A stretch of 64,000 nt of DNA from an uncultured Muribaculum sp. (GCA_910578835.1 CAJTSK010000012.1:3118-67117), one strand, 5' to 3'; counted from the first letter of the stretch, positions 1 to 10,077 are shown. Made by a program: numbers and translations. The notes: a model not told the origin generated them from the letters alone.

Positions 1-2
1 TT

Positions 3-2210
3 GAAATGGAGGATATGGGATTTACCACTGACAATGTGATGAAGCCCATCGACCGTCAGGCGGTAGTGACACGAAATAATCCGGTGGTTACCAAGTATGA
101 TCCACTGGCAAGTCTATCAGTCGGCAATGGCAGCTTTGCTGCCACTGTCGACCTGACAGGACTCCAAAGTTATCCTGATGAATATAAGGTTGGAGTGCCG
201 GTCACCACAATGTCAGAGTGGGGCTGGCACTCTTTTCCTAATGTTGACAATCTTTTGCCTTCCGAGTCACAGCGTACCATGAATCTCGGGCATGGCAGAG
301 ATGAAGTGTATGCCGTGGAATATAAGGATGGCAGTCGCAATGCAAAGGCTACCGACTATTTCCGTGTAAATCCTCACCGTCTTAACCTTGGTCATGTAGG
401 ACTGCTGCTGACTGACAGCGCCGGACGCCGGTTGGCAATTGATGAATTGACCGGGGTAAGACAGGAACTCGCTCTCTGGGACGGCAAGATAGAATCGGTG
501 TTTGATGCCTTGGGGCAACGGGTCGAGGTGACCACATCATGTATGGCAGGTCGCGATTGCCTGTTCGGGCGAGTAAAGAGTGAGCTGCTTCACTCGGGAA
601 ATGCGGCGGTGACCTTGAGATTTCCATATCCGACCGGACTTCACGCCGATGATGCCACTGATTATTCGCGACCTGAAGCCCACTCGTCGAAAATAATAGA
701 ATTGAAACCACACAGCGCTGTCATCCAACGCATACTCGACGATACAAAATATTATGTTACGGTAGAGTGGGAAGGCGGTGCTACATTTAAGGAAGTGGCG
801 CCGCATTGTTTTTCGCTCTCGACCGACGACAATGTGCTTACCTTTGCCGTTGAGTACAGTTCTAAGCCTGTAGAGCCGCGCGACGTGTCATATTCCTATG
901 ACCAGGCGTTGAAAGCGGGCATTAAAAACTGGCAGGCATTTTGGAAGAAAGGCGCTATCGTGGATTTCTCGGAGTGTACCGACCCGCGTGCCGCCGAGCT
1001 TGAGCGCCGCACAGTGCTGTCTCAATACCTCACCGCGATAAACTGTGCCGGAGCTGTGCCCCCGCAGGAGACAGGTCTGACAAGTAATTCATGGTTTGGC
1101 CGTCCTCATCTTGAGATGACATGGTGGCATGCCGTGGACTTCGCGTTGTGGAATCGTCCAGCAGTTGTCGGAAAGATGCTTGATTGGTACAATGATGTGG
1201 CTTATCCGGTAGCTGCCTGGATTGCATCACGTCAGGGATTTGACGGCGTGCGCTGGATGAAGATGACCGACCCCGATGCCGGTGAGGCTCCCTCTAACAC
1301 CGGGTCATTCCTGATATGGCAGCAACCCCATTATATCTACATGGCTGAAGAGATGTACCGTGCCAATCCTGATGACGCCACCCTCGACCGCTATGGCGAG
1401 CAGGTGGAGGCTACAGCCGCGTTTATGGCGGATTATGCCCGTGCATGCGCTCCGAAGGGCAAAGGCACTATACGTCTTTTCGGTCATACTGCGATGCAGG
1501 AGTCTATGTCAAAAGATTTTTCTTGCAATCATCCGTTTGAACTGGCTTATTGGCGTTACGGACTTGAAAAGGCACAGCAGTGGCGTGAACGTCGCGGGCT
1601 GCAACGTCACAAAGAGTGGGATGATATTATCGCCCGGCTCTCACCGCTCCCTCAGCGCGACGGAGTGTACGTGGCTGGCGAGCCGGTAAAGAAATTTGAC
1701 AACAGCAAGCGCGGCAATGCCGGATTTGACCCCTATGTGGCGGCAGCGCAGAAGGGCGCGTCATCTATCTCTGAAGCCGACTTCCTGGTTAAATGCAAAA
1801 GCGACCACCCGGCGGTGCTTGGCGCGTGTGGACTGCTTCCCGACATGGGACACTATGACCGCGCGATAATGGAACGCACGCTTGACAGCGTGTTTGCCGA
1901 CTGGAACTGGGACAGCACATGGGGATGGGACTATGGCATGATTGCCATGTGTGCCGCCCGTCTTGGTCGTCCCGAAACCGCTGTTGACGCGCTTTTGATT
2001 GACAAGGGCAAAAACACATATCTCGTAAGCGGACATAATTTTCAGGAACCCAAACGCCTGCGACTCTACCTGCCCGGCAACGGCAGTCTGCTTGATGCAG
2101 TGGCAATGATGTGTGCCGGCTGGGATGGCTGCAAGGGAGTGCGCAATCCCGGATTCCCCGCCGACGGAACATGGAATGTACGTTGGGAAGGTCTGCGCCG
2201 CATGCAATAA
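3..2210 (+). CDS. Six-hairpin glycosidase-like protein, 5' end cut by window edge
   Basis: At least 734 residues with the look of an (alpha/alpha)6-barrel glycoside hydrolase of the GH65/GH95-like superfamily. The N-terminal third is a beta-rich sandwich (SVGNGSFAATVDLTGLQ), and the barrel region is rich in Trp and aromatic residues (LEMTWWHAVDFALWNRP, WDSTWGWDYGMIAMCAARL). The first ATG is at base 6, but the frame stays open to the window edge and no signal peptide is seen. Relatives of this type are usually exported, so the true start probably lies upstream. Substrate cannot be told from sequence. A strong terminator follows at once, so it ends its transcription unit. Confidence 0.7.
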   Translation, partial: EMEDMGFTTDNVMKPIDRQAVVTRNNPVVTKYDPLASLSVGNGSFAATVDLTGLQSYPDEYKVGVPVTTMSEWGWHSFPNVDNLLPSESQRTMNLGHGRDEVYAVEYKDGSRNAKATDYFRVNPHRLNLGHVGLLLTDSAGRRLAIDELTGVRQELALWDGKIESVFDALGQRVEVTTSCMAGRDCLFGRVKSELLHSGNAAVTLRFPYPTGLHADDATDYSRPEAHSSKIIELKPHSAVIQRILDDTKYYVTVEWEGGATFKEVAPHCFSLSTDDNVLTFAVEYSSKPVEPRDVSYSYDQALKAGIKNWQAFWKKGAIVDFSECTDPRAAELERRTVLSQYLTAINCAGAVPPQETGLTSNSWFGRPHLEMTWWHAVDFALWNRPAVVGKMLDWYNDVAYPVAAWIASRQGFDGVRWMKMTDPDAGEAPSNTGSFLIWQQPHYIYMAEEMYRANPDDATLDRYGEQVEATAAFMADYARACAPKGKGTIRLFGHTAMQESMSKDFSCNHPFELAYWRYGLEKAQQWRERRGLQRHKEWDDIIARLSPLPQRDGVYVAGEPVKKFDNSKRGNAGFDPYVAAAQKGASSISEADFLVKCKSDHPAVLGACGLLPDMGHYDRAIMERTLDSVFADWNWDSTWGWDYGMIAMCAARLGRPETAVDALLIDKGKNTYLVSGHNFQEPKRLRLYLPGNGSLLDAVAMMCAGWDGCKGVRNPGFPADGTWNVRWEGLRRMQ

Positions 2211-2231
2211 TCAATTAGACATAAAGCGACT

Positions 2232-2268
2232 GGACACGGAGCGTATATCGCTGCCGTGTCCTTTTTTT
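2232..2268 (+). terminator. Rho-independent terminator after the glycosidase gene
   Basis: GGACACGG pairs with CCGTGTCC. A second inner stem, AGCG/CGCT, sits around a TATAT loop with one bulged G. The stem is followed by seven T. This separates the glycosidase from rho. Confidence 0.9.
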
Positions 2269-2383
2269 GTGGATTTTTGTCACCGGATTGTCATATGGCA
2301 AGCGTTTCTTATTCAAACATGTTCTGTCTGTCATCAAATATGGGCATTTTATCAACAAACGGGTAAACTTTTTATGATTTTGC

Positions 2384-2414
2384 TTGTTTGGATTGTATAA
2401 AGAATGTATCTTTG
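2384..2414 (+). promoter_or_regulatory. rho promoter
   Basis: TTG at 2384-2386, a 20-base spacer and TATCTTTG at 2407-2414 match the Bacteroidetes -33/-7 consensus. A start near 2421 leaves a leader of about 177 bases before rho. The 2269-2383 stretch upstream holds no gene that I can see. Confidence 0.8.
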
Positions 2415-2597
2415 TGCAAAGTTTCAACATCTAAATCGAGCAACCCGTAAAGCATATTTACAATACGAGTTTTCGATTATTTCCCATAGTGATAAAAAAT
2501 TTAAGGCATGTCCTTCGTCATTGGTGTCTGATGCACCGGATGAATTATGTGATGTGACAATTGCCGAATCTAATGATAATAACCTCAAGAGTTAAGA

Positions 2598-4682
2598 ATG
2601 TATAAACTTGATGATCTCAATGCGATGGACGAAAATCAATTGAAGTCGGTCGCTGAATCTATGAACATTAAGAAGGCAGACTCTTTTCCTCAGGAAGAGC
2701 TGGTATATAAAATCCTCGATAAGCAAGCTGAAGACCTCGCCTTGTCGGCGGGCGATAAAAAGCGTAAGGCTAAAGAGCCGAAGCCTAAAAAGAATGATGC
2801 CGAGTCGCAGGAGCAGAAAAGGAAGAAAAAGCAACCTTCCCAGCCTCAGAATGGCGCGACTGCGGAGCCGCAATCTGAAGAGCCTGCCGATTTGCAGGCG
2901 GCAGTTCCTGCCGATAATCAGCCTAAGGCAGAGATGCCGCGCCGCAAAAGAGGGCGTCCTTCAAAACAGCAGAAAGAGGCGGAAGCTGCCGCCATTAAAA
3001 ATAGTCAGTCCGACATGTCGTTGTTGCCTTCGCTTGACGAGCCTGTCGCTGAATTGCCTGTTCCCGAACCGGAAGAAGATCATCGCGACCAACTGACCTT
3101 GATGGCGCCGCTTCCCGTTGAGGAAAAGAAAGAGCCGGTAGCCGGTTTGCTCCCCGATGGCAATGTGGAGCATGGTTCCGATACTCCGGAGCTGCCGGCT
3201 GCACAGGGTGAGCAGGAGTCAAAAACTGACGAGGAGCCTCAAGGCGAACAGCGTCGCCGGGATTTCCGTCCGGTCAAGGACTCGACATTCGGGTCATTTT
3301 TCCGCAGTGACCGTAAGTTTGTGCCCCGCTCTCAGCGTGAAAAGGAAGAGGCAGCCGCTGCCGCTGCGAGAGCAGCCGCCACAGCTCCCATAATCATTCA
3401 GGAGCCGGGAGTGGAAGCGCAGCAGCCTGCCAACAATAACCGCCAGCAGCAAGGTCAAGGCAAGAAAAACAAGAAAAACCGCAATAACCAGAACAATAAT
3501 AATCAGCAGCAACAGCAGCCGATGGCTCCTGCTCCTCAGGAACCGCCGATGCCTCAATATAATTTTGACGGGTTGCTGACTGCCTCGGGTGTGCTTGAGG
3601 TAATGCCCGATGGATACGGATTTCTGCGCTCAAGCGATTACAACTATCTGTCGTCGCCCGATGATGTCTACGTGACCCAGTCGCAGATAAAACTTAACGG
3701 CTTGAAGACCGGAGATGTCGTGGAGGGATATATCCGTCCGCCGAAAGAAGGTGAAAAGTATTTCCCGCTTAGCGAGGTGCTGATGGTCAACGGGCGTACT
3801 CCCGAGTTTATCCGTGACCGCGTGCATTTCGAGCATCTCACACCTCTTTTCCCTGATGAGAAATTTGACCTTACAAGCGGTCGCACATGCAATCTCTCTA
3901 CCCGTATCGTCGATATGTTCTCGCCGATAGGCAAAGGTCAGCGCGGACTTATCGTGGCTCCTCCCAAGACCGGTAAAACTATACTTCTGAAAGATATAGC
4001 CAATGCCATTGCCGAAAATCACCCCGATACTTATATTATAATTCTCCTTATTGACGAACGTCCTGAGGAGGTGACCGACATGAGTCGCAGCGTAAATGCC
4101 GAGGTTATTGCTTCTACGTTTGATGAGCCTGCCGACCGTCATGTCAAAATCGCCAGCATCGTGCTTGAAAAGGCTAAGCGCATGGTAGAGTGTGGTCATG
4201 ACGTGGTAATTCTGCTTGACTCTATTACCCGACTTGCCCGCGCTTACAACACAGTGTCACCCGCTTCAGGAAAAATACTTTCCGGTGGTGTTGACGCCAA
4301 TGCCTTGCAGAAGCCGAAGCGATTCTTCGGTGCGGCACGCAACATCGAAAACGGAGGTTCGCTTACAATTATCGCCACGGCTCTTACCGAGACAAGCTCG
4401 AAGATGGATGAAGTGATATTCGAGGAGTTCAAGGGCACAGGTAACATGGAACTTCAGCTTGACCGCAAGCTTTCCAACAAGCGAGTGTTCCCCGCTGTCG
4501 ATATCATGGCGTCAAGCACTCGTCGCGACGACCTTCTGCTCCGTCCCGAAACATTGCAGCGTATGTGGATTCTCCGCCGCTACCTTAGCGACCGCACCTC
4601 TGTCGAGGCGATGGAGTTTATGCGTGACCAGATGGAGAAGACGCGCGACAACGACGAGTTGCTCCGTTCGATGAACGCATAA
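2598..4682 (+). CDS. rho: Transcription termination factor Rho with long disordered insertion
   Basis: A hexameric RNA-dependent ATPase that ends transcription. At 694 residues it is much longer than the roughly 420 of E. coli Rho. The order is a Rho N-terminal helical domain (about 1-50), a charged low-complexity stretch (about 55-320) ending in a Q/N-rich block, a cold-shock RNA-binding domain (about 325-400, MPDGYGFLRS), and the ATPase with Walker A APPKTGKT (about 452-459) and Walker B VVILLDSITRLARAYN. The long insertion is typical of Bacteroidetes Rho, and in Bacteroides it has been reported to drive phase separation. The long leader suggests autoregulation, which is inferred. The start follows AAGAGTTAAGA with no strong Shine-Dalgarno, as is usual here. 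Confidence 0.97.
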   Translation: MYKLDDLNAMDENQLKSVAESMNIKKADSFPQEELVYKILDKQAEDLALSAGDKKRKAKEPKPKKNDAESQEQKRKKKQPSQPQNGATAEPQSEEPADLQAAVPADNQPKAEMPRRKRGRPSKQQKEAEAAAIKNSQSDMSLLPSLDEPVAELPVPEPEEDHRDQLTLMAPLPVEEKKEPVAGLLPDGNVEHGSDTPELPAAQGEQESKTDEEPQGEQRRRDFRPVKDSTFGSFFRSDRKFVPRSQREKEEAAAAAARAAATAPIIIQEPGVEAQQPANNNRQQQGQGKKNKKNRNNQNNNNQQQQQPMAPAPQEPPMPQYNFDGLLTASGVLEVMPDGYGFLRSSDYNYLSSPDDVYVTQSQIKLNGLKTGDVVEGYIRPPKEGEKYFPLSEVLMVNGRTPEFIRDRVHFEHLTPLFPDEKFDLTSGRTCNLSTRIVDMFSPIGKGQRGLIVAPPKTGKTILLKDIANAIAENHPDTYIIILLIDERPEEVTDMSRSVNAEVIASTFDEPADRHVKIASIVLEKAKRMVECGHDVVILLDSITRLARAYNTVSPASGKILSGGVDANALQKPKRFFGAARNIENGGSLTIIATALTETSSKMDEVIFEEFKGTGNMELQLDRKLSNKRVFPAVDIMASSTRRDDLLLRPETLQRMWILRRYLSDRTSVEAMEFMRDQMEKTRDNDELLRSMNA

Positions 4683-4698
4683 CATCGAGCTGGCTCCC

Positions 4699-7053
4699 AT
4701 GTCAGTTGTGTGTCACAAGTGGATGCTTCGGCTTGTTGGAGCTTGTATGGCTATATCCTTGTGGGGATGTAGTTCTACCCGACATGTGCCTAATGGTCAA
4801 TATCTTGTTGACAATGTAGATATAAAAATAGTTGACAATTCCGAAGTCCAGGAGTCGGAACTTGTCAACTATTTGCGTCAAACACCCAACCATAAAGTGT
4901 TGGGGTTCATGAAGCTTCAGCTTGCCACATACAATATATCGGGTTCTGACACGACAAAATGGTTTAACCGCTGGGTGCGCCGTCTTGGTCAGCCTCCGGT
5001 CATTTATGACCAGCAGCTTACCGAGATGTCAGAATTTCAGCTGCGGCAGGCTCTTGTCAACCGTGGTTACATGAGTGCAAGCGTGACTGCCGACACCGTG
5101 ATTCATGGCAAGGGGAAAAAGGTCGACATTACTTATAATATCACCACCGGCAAGCCTCATTTTATCACGACGCTTGATTACAATATCCCCGATGATTCCA
5201 TACGGGCGCTTATAAAAGCCACTGACAATATTTTGCAAGTGGCGCCCGGCGACATTCTTGACCGCAACAGGCTTGATGAGGAGCGCGCAAGAATCACCGA
5301 ATTGTTGCGCAACCATGGCTATTATACGTTCAATAAGGAGTATATAACCTTTTCTGCCGACACCGCGGCGGGATCACGTGAAGTAAACCTTACGATGAAC
5401 CTGCGTCCGCCTCACTTGCGCGGACAGCAATCCTCCTCGCCCGATTCACTGACTCACCGCGTGTATTATATCCGCAACATATTCTATGTGACTGATTACA
5501 ATCCGGGGGTTGACTATGGCACTTACGAGTTTCATTCCTCTGACACCGTACATTATAAGGATATCACCATACTTTATGGTGATGACCGCTACCTGCGTCC
5601 GAAGGTGTTGTTTGACGCGTGCCATATTCAAGGCGGAAAGAAGTATCATGCCTGGCAGATTGACCGCACTTATGAGTCGCTCGGGCGACTTGGCATATTA
5701 AAGTATGTCAACATCGACATGAGACGGGTAGGCACGATTGACGGCAAGACATGGCTTGACGCTTACATACTTCTTACCCGTGGCAAGAAACAGGGTGTGT
5801 CGCTTGAACTTGAAGGAACCAATTCGGAGGGTGACCTCGGTTTCGGTGTAGGGCTTACCTATATGCACCGTAACCTTGCCCATGGCTCGGAATTGCTCAC
5901 GGCAAAGTTGCGCACAAGCTATGAGAGTCTTTCAGGCGATTTCAGCGGACTTATCAACAACCGTTATATGGAGTATGCCGGGGAGGTCGGAATCACGTTC
6001 CCTGAGTTTGAAGCTCCTTTCCTTTCCTCCGGATTTAAGAAGCGTGTCAGGGCATCGACTGAGTTTGCGGTGTCGTTCAATTATCAGGAACGTCCTGAAT
6101 ATACGCGTATTATAGCAGGTGCAGGGTGGAAATACCGCTGGGCAAACCGTGGCAACACGCGCCGTCACCGCTTTGACCTGATTGATATAAATTATGTATA
6201 TCTCCCCAAAAGCACTATCGATTTTATCAATCAGATTGCACCCTCCAACCCGTTGTTGCGTTACAGCTATGAAGACCATTTCATAATGAGGATGGGCTAT
6301 GGCTTTTATTATACCAACAAGCGTGTGCCGTCGGCTGTCGCTATGCGCCGGTCGCTGCTTCAGCCCTCAATCTACACCATACGAGCAAATGTCGAGACGG
6401 CGGGAAATCTGCTTTACGCCATCTCTTCAGCTATCGGGCAGCATAAAGATGATGGTGCCTATAAGGTATTTGGCATTCAGTATGCCCAGTATGTTAAGGC
6501 TGATGCCGACTATTCTTATACCAAAAACTTCGATTTCCGCAACTCTCTTTCCTTTCATGTGGGTGCCGGTATCGGTGTGCCTTATGGCAATTCATCTATG
6601 CTGCCGTTTGAGAAGCGTTTTTATGCCGGCGGTGCCAACAGTGTAAGGGGATGGGGAGTGCGCACACTCGGTCCCGGCAGCTACGATGCCAAAAATTCTG
6701 TGACCGACTTTATCAATCAGTGTGGCGATATCCGTCTTGACTTAAATCTGGAGTATCGTGCACGATTGTTCTGGGTGCTTGAGGGTGCGCTTTTTATTGA
6801 TGCCGGCAATATATGGACCATACGTGATTATGAAAATCAGCCCGGTGGTGTATTTAAGCTTAATGAGTTTTACAAGCAGATAGCTGTTGCCTATGGTGCC
6901 GGTATCCGTCTTGATTTCACTTATTTCCTGCTCAGGTTTGATTTGGGAATGAAGGCATATAATCCGGCAAGAAACCAGGAGCGGTTGCCGCTGATTCATC
7001 CTCGCTGGGGGCGTGACGCAACGTTCCATTTCTCGGTAGGATATCCGTTCTAA
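4699..7053 (+). CDS. tamL: TamL, lipoprotein member of the BamA/TamA outer-membrane family
   Basis: A 784-residue Omp85-family protein that helps insert proteins or move lipids at the outer membrane. A lipoprotein signal ends in the lipobox LWGC (cysteine about residue 24), which marks the Bacteroidetes TamL form rather than plain TamA. POTRA-like repeats follow (VDNVDIKIV, FQLRQALVNRGYMSASV), then a C-terminal surface-antigen barrel with FYAGGANSVRGWGVRTLGPG and a terminal aromatic residue (VGYPF). It starts 16 bases after rho and runs up to a HAD gene. The partner gene tamB is not next to it. Initiation at the ATG at 4723 would also leave a complete signal peptide. Confidence 0.88.
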   Translation: MSVVCHKWMLRLVGACMAISLWGCSSTRHVPNGQYLVDNVDIKIVDNSEVQESELVNYLRQTPNHKVLGFMKLQLATYNISGSDTTKWFNRWVRRLGQPPVIYDQQLTEMSEFQLRQALVNRGYMSASVTADTVIHGKGKKVDITYNITTGKPHFITTLDYNIPDDSIRALIKATDNILQVAPGDILDRNRLDEERARITELLRNHGYYTFNKEYITFSADTAAGSREVNLTMNLRPPHLRGQQSSSPDSLTHRVYYIRNIFYVTDYNPGVDYGTYEFHSSDTVHYKDITILYGDDRYLRPKVLFDACHIQGGKKYHAWQIDRTYESLGRLGILKYVNIDMRRVGTIDGKTWLDAYILLTRGKKQGVSLELEGTNSEGDLGFGVGLTYMHRNLAHGSELLTAKLRTSYESLSGDFSGLINNRYMEYAGEVGITFPEFEAPFLSSGFKKRVRASTEFAVSFNYQERPEYTRIIAGAGWKYRWANRGNTRRHRFDLIDINYVYLPKSTIDFINQIAPSNPLLRYSYEDHFIMRMGYGFYYTNKRVPSAVAMRRSLLQPSIYTIRANVETAGNLLYAISSAIGQHKDDGAYKVFGIQYAQYVKADADYSYTKNFDFRNSLSFHVGAGIGVPYGNSSMLPFEKRFYAGGANSVRGWGVRTLGPGSYDAKNSVTDFINQCGDIRLDLNLEYRARLFWVLEGALFIDAGNIWTIRDYENQPGGVFKLNEFYKQIAVAYGAGIRLDFTYFLLRFDLGMKAYNPARNQERLPLIHPRWGRDATFHFSVGYPF

Positions 7054-7065
7054 TATATTTTGACG

Positions 7066-7728
7066 ATGAAGAAACTTGTAATTTTTGATCTTGACGGCAC
7101 TTTGCTTAACACGATAGAAGATCTCGGTCGCGCTACAAACTATGCGCTTGAAAAGTGTGGACATTCGGCTCATCCGCTCTCGGCTTATCCCGGTATGGTG
7201 GGCAACGGGGTTAAGAAACTTATCGAGCGTGCGCTCCCCTCAGGTCTTGACACAGAGGAAGAGGTAGAGCGGGCAAGAGAATATTTTAAAGAGTTTTATG
7301 AGGAGCACAATACCGAGCATACCGCGCCTTATCCGGGCATCATGCAGCTGCTTGGCGACTTGCGTGCCCGCGATATAAAGGTTGCGGTTGCGTCCAACAA
7401 GTATCAGGCTGCCGTGGAGCGTCTTGTCGACTATTACTTTCCTGAGATTGAGTGGGTTGCAGTTGAGGGACAGAAGGAGGGTATACCGGTGAAGCCCGAC
7501 CCGTCAATAGTGTTTGAGATACTTGGCAAGGCTCCTACGCCTAAGTCGGAGGTTCTATATGTAGGCGATTCAGGTGTAGACATGGAGACAGCTCGCCGTG
7601 CATGTGTCGATTCGGTAGGTGTTACATGGGGATTTCGTCCGATGTCGGAATTAAAGGCTTATCATGCCGATAATATAGTCAATACCGCTGATGCGATTCT
7701 TGACCTTGTATTGACCGACAAGTATTGA
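7066..7728 (+). CDS. HAD-family phosphatase, phosphoglycolate phosphatase-like
   Basis: About 220 residues. Motif I is FDLDGTLLNT at the very N-terminus with the nucleophile Asp. A helical cap domain follows, then motif II Ser/Thr near VAVASNKYQ, Lys in VKPDPSIV and motif IV VGDSGVDMETARRA. This matches the Gph/PGP group of haloacid dehalogenase-like hydrolases, but the true substrate is uncertain. I chose the ATG at 7066 (MKKLVIFD) rather than the TTG at 7060. It follows tamL by 12 bases and probably shares its transcript. Confidence 0.85.
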   Translation: MKKLVIFDLDGTLLNTIEDLGRATNYALEKCGHSAHPLSAYPGMVGNGVKKLIERALPSGLDTEEEVERAREYFKEFYEEHNTEHTAPYPGIMQLLGDLRARDIKVAVASNKYQAAVERLVDYYFPEIEWVAVEGQKEGIPVKPDPSIVFEILGKAPTPKSEVLYVGDSGVDMETARRACVDSVGVTWGFRPMSELKAYHADNIVNTADAILDLVLTDKY

Positions 7729-7816
7729 CACACGCACGATTATTCATTCTCGTCATTTCTTAAAAAATTTAGTGAGAAAAAGCCCGATAGTGGGGTGGGA
7801 GTTCGATAAAAAGTCG

Positions 7817-7824
7817 TAACTTTG
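7817..7824 (+). promoter_or_regulatory. -7 box upstream of the AspT/YidE-type transporter
   Basis: TAACTTTG matches the Bacteroidetes -7 box. No clear TTG lies 20 bases upstream, so this is a partial promoter call. The transporter ATG is 40 bases downstream. Confidence 0.5.
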
Positions 7825-7864
7825 CAACTCAATTTCTAAGGCAGTTTTTTTTACGCTGAACAGT

Positions 7865-9544
7865 ATGGATTGGATACAACAGTTACTTGCACCGGGCAAT
7901 ATGGCGTTGGCGAGCACCATTTTGCTTTATTCGTTTGTTATCGCCGTAGGGGTTTATCTTGGTAAACTTAGAGTAGGAGGTGTTTCTCTTGGTGTCACTT
8001 TTGTCCTTTTTGTGGGACTGATAATGGGTCACCTCGGTTATAAGGTTAATCCTGAAGTGCTTCATTTTATCCGTGAGTTCGGACTTATCCTGTTTATTTT
8101 CTCTATTGGTCTACAGGTGGGTCCTGGATTCTTCTCGTCATTCAAGAAGGGAGGTATGCTGCTTAACGGACTCGCCGTGCTTATCATCGCGCTCAATGTG
8201 GTGATAGTGCTCGCCATTTTTTATATCGATGGCAACACTACGATTACCGCACTGGTCGGTATTATGTCGGGAGCCGTGACCAATACGCCGGGACTTGGTG
8301 CCGCACAGCAGGCTATACTTCAGGTAAATCCGGAGGCTTACAAGCTGTCGGAGGAAATGGCTATGGGATATGCGGCAGCTTATCCGCTCGGTGTTATAGG
8401 CATTATCCTGTCGATGTTTCTTGTAAGAGCCATTTTCCGGGTGAAAATCGATAAGGAAATCGAGAAAATCGAAGAAGATACCGCGAGCAGCCAGCTGAAA
8501 CCGCATATTGTGACATTTAAGGTCACTAACAAGCTTATCGATGGCAAAAACCTGATGCAATTGCATGATATTATTTCCTGCAACTTCGTGATTTCGCGTC
8601 TGAAAGATAAAGATGGTAATGTGATAATACCTAATTCGCAGACAGTGGTTCATCTCGACGATATGCTTTATATAGTGCTCTCTGCTCAAGATGAGGAGCG
8701 CTTCAAGGCAGTAATCGGTCCGGAAGTGGATATGGACTGGGAAGCTACCCCGAGTCCCGTGGTATCGCGCCGTATAGTCATTACCAAGAGCGAATTTAAC
8801 GGTGTGCCTATCGGTCAGCTGCGTCTGCGCATGGGTTATAATCTTAACGCTACGCGTGTTAACCGTGCCGGTGTCGACCTTCTTGCCTCTCCCGGTCTTC
8901 GCCTTCAGGTAGGTGACCGTATGACGGTGGTAGGTCAGGAAGCTGATATCAAGCGTCTTGCCGAGAAGCTCGGTAACTCGATGAAGCGTCTCAACGAGCC
9001 TAATATGATAACACTCTTCGTAGGTATATTCCTTGGTATCCTGGTAGGTTCTATTCCTATTGCGTTCCCGGGTGTTAGTGTGCCGATGAAGCTTGGTCTT
9101 GCCGGAGGTCCGCTTGTCGTGGCTATCCTGATAAGCCGTTTCGGATACAAGATAAAGCTTGTCACCTATACCTCGTCGTCAGCTTCGCTTCTCATGCGCG
9201 AGATTGGCATATGCCTCTTCCTTGCCTCGGTAGGTATTGCTTCCGGAGCCGGATTTGCCGACACAGTGTTTAACTACACCGGTATGTGGTGGGTGATATG
9301 GGGCTTCATGATTACCTTTATCCCGCTATTGATCGTAGGCTGTATCGCACGTGGGGTCTATAAGATTAATCTTCTTACTATAATGGGTCTCTTCGGAGGC
9401 GGTATGACTGACCCCCCTGCACTTGCTTATGCCAACAACAGCACCGGTAACGATGCTCCTGCTGTGGCTTACTCTACCGTTTACCCGCTCACGATGTTTC
9501 TGCGAGTGGTGGCGGCGCAGGTGCTTGTACTCTGTCTTGCATAG
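7865..9544 (+). CDS. Putative transporter of the AspT/YidE/YbjL family
   Basis: 559 residues. Two sets of membrane helices (about 1-195 and 375-559) flank a soluble centre with two TrkA-C-like domains (about 205-290 and 295-375). Both halves hold similar glycine-rich stretches (GAVTNTPGLGAAQQA and GLFGGGMTDPPALAYANN), which is the duplicated layout of aspartate:alanine-type exchangers. The cargo of the YidE/YbjL branch is unknown. It is transcribed alone, between a -7 box and a strong terminator. Confidence 0.88.
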   Translation: MDWIQQLLAPGNMALASTILLYSFVIAVGVYLGKLRVGGVSLGVTFVLFVGLIMGHLGYKVNPEVLHFIREFGLILFIFSIGLQVGPGFFSSFKKGGMLLNGLAVLIIALNVVIVLAIFYIDGNTTITALVGIMSGAVTNTPGLGAAQQAILQVNPEAYKLSEEMAMGYAAAYPLGVIGIILSMFLVRAIFRVKIDKEIEKIEEDTASSQLKPHIVTFKVTNKLIDGKNLMQLHDIISCNFVISRLKDKDGNVIIPNSQTVVHLDDMLYIVLSAQDEERFKAVIGPEVDMDWEATPSPVVSRRIVITKSEFNGVPIGQLRLRMGYNLNATRVNRAGVDLLASPGLRLQVGDRMTVVGQEADIKRLAEKLGNSMKRLNEPNMITLFVGIFLGILVGSIPIAFPGVSVPMKLGLAGGPLVVAILISRFGYKIKLVTYTSSSASLLMREIGICLFLASVGIASGAGFADTVFNYTGMWWVIWGFMITFIPLLIVGCIARGVYKINLLTIMGLFGGGMTDPPALAYANNSTGNDAPAVAYSTVYPLTMFLRVVAAQVLVLCLA

Positions 9545-9574
9545 AGCGTTTCCACGCTTAAGATATAAATAGCT

Positions 9575-9613
9575 AAGACCGCAGGTGTTCCAAACGGAGC
9601 CTGCGGTCTTTTC
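9575..9613 (+). terminator. Terminator between transporter and trxA
   Basis: AAGACCGCAGG pairs perfectly with CCTGCGGTCTT over a 14-base loop and is followed by a short T run. It ends the transporter transcript. The symmetry may also help stop trxA transcripts coming the other way. Confidence 0.85.
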
Positions 9614-9643
9614 GCATAAAATAAGTGAATCAGTTAATTCTTG

Positions 9644-9940
9644 TCAAGCAAATTCTTTAAGCTTTGCCTCAAGGTCTTCGGCAGAGTGTACGCCGGCAGC
9701 TCTCCATTTTACTTCTCCATCCTTGAAGATGATGAGCGTAGGCACTGACTGCACACGGTATTGTGCCGACAGGTCTTGATTTTTATCTACATCTATTTTT
9801 ACAATGGCGACATCATCGCCCACCTTGGATTTTAGTTGGTCAAGTATGGGGTGCATCATCTTGCACGGACCACACCATGTGGCATAGAAGTCGACGAGTG
9901 TCGGCTTGCTTTCTTTAATGATATTGTTAAAATCACTCAT
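9644..9940 (-). CDS. trxA: Thioredoxin
   Basis: A 98-residue cytoplasmic disulfide reductase. The active site is FYATWCGPCKMMHP (Cys-Gly-Pro-Cys at about residues 22-25), and the cis-proline loop is VQSVPTLIIFKDGE. The length is a little below the usual 105-108 because the N-terminus is short. There is no signal peptide, which fits a cytosolic role. It is alone on the - strand between two + strand genes. Confidence 0.95.
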   Translation of the reverse strand: MSDFNNIIKESKPTLVDFYATWCGPCKMMHPILDQLKSKVGDDVAIVKIDVDKNQDLSAQYRVQSVPTLIIFKDGEVKWRAAGVHSAEDLEAKLKEFA

Positions 9941-10046
9941 GTCGTTTGGTTTTTAGATAAGTTTTTATCATATAACGCAGCTATAAGCAATTAGGTTTGC
10001 TTGTGAATCCAAATTCTGCGGTTTGAATTTTATTTGGATTTTTTTC

Positions 10047-10077
10047 TTTGTCGGTATTGCGATATTATCTACCTTTG
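10047..10077 (+). promoter_or_regulatory. dapA promoter
   Basis: TTTG at 10047-10050, a 19-base spacer and TACCTTTG at 10070-10077. The start point is expected near 10084, 24 bases before the ATG. Confidence 0.8.

Noticed and set aside
2404..2595. 63-codon frame in the rho leader
   Set aside because: Its only ATG lies inside the -7 box, upstream of the expected transcript start.
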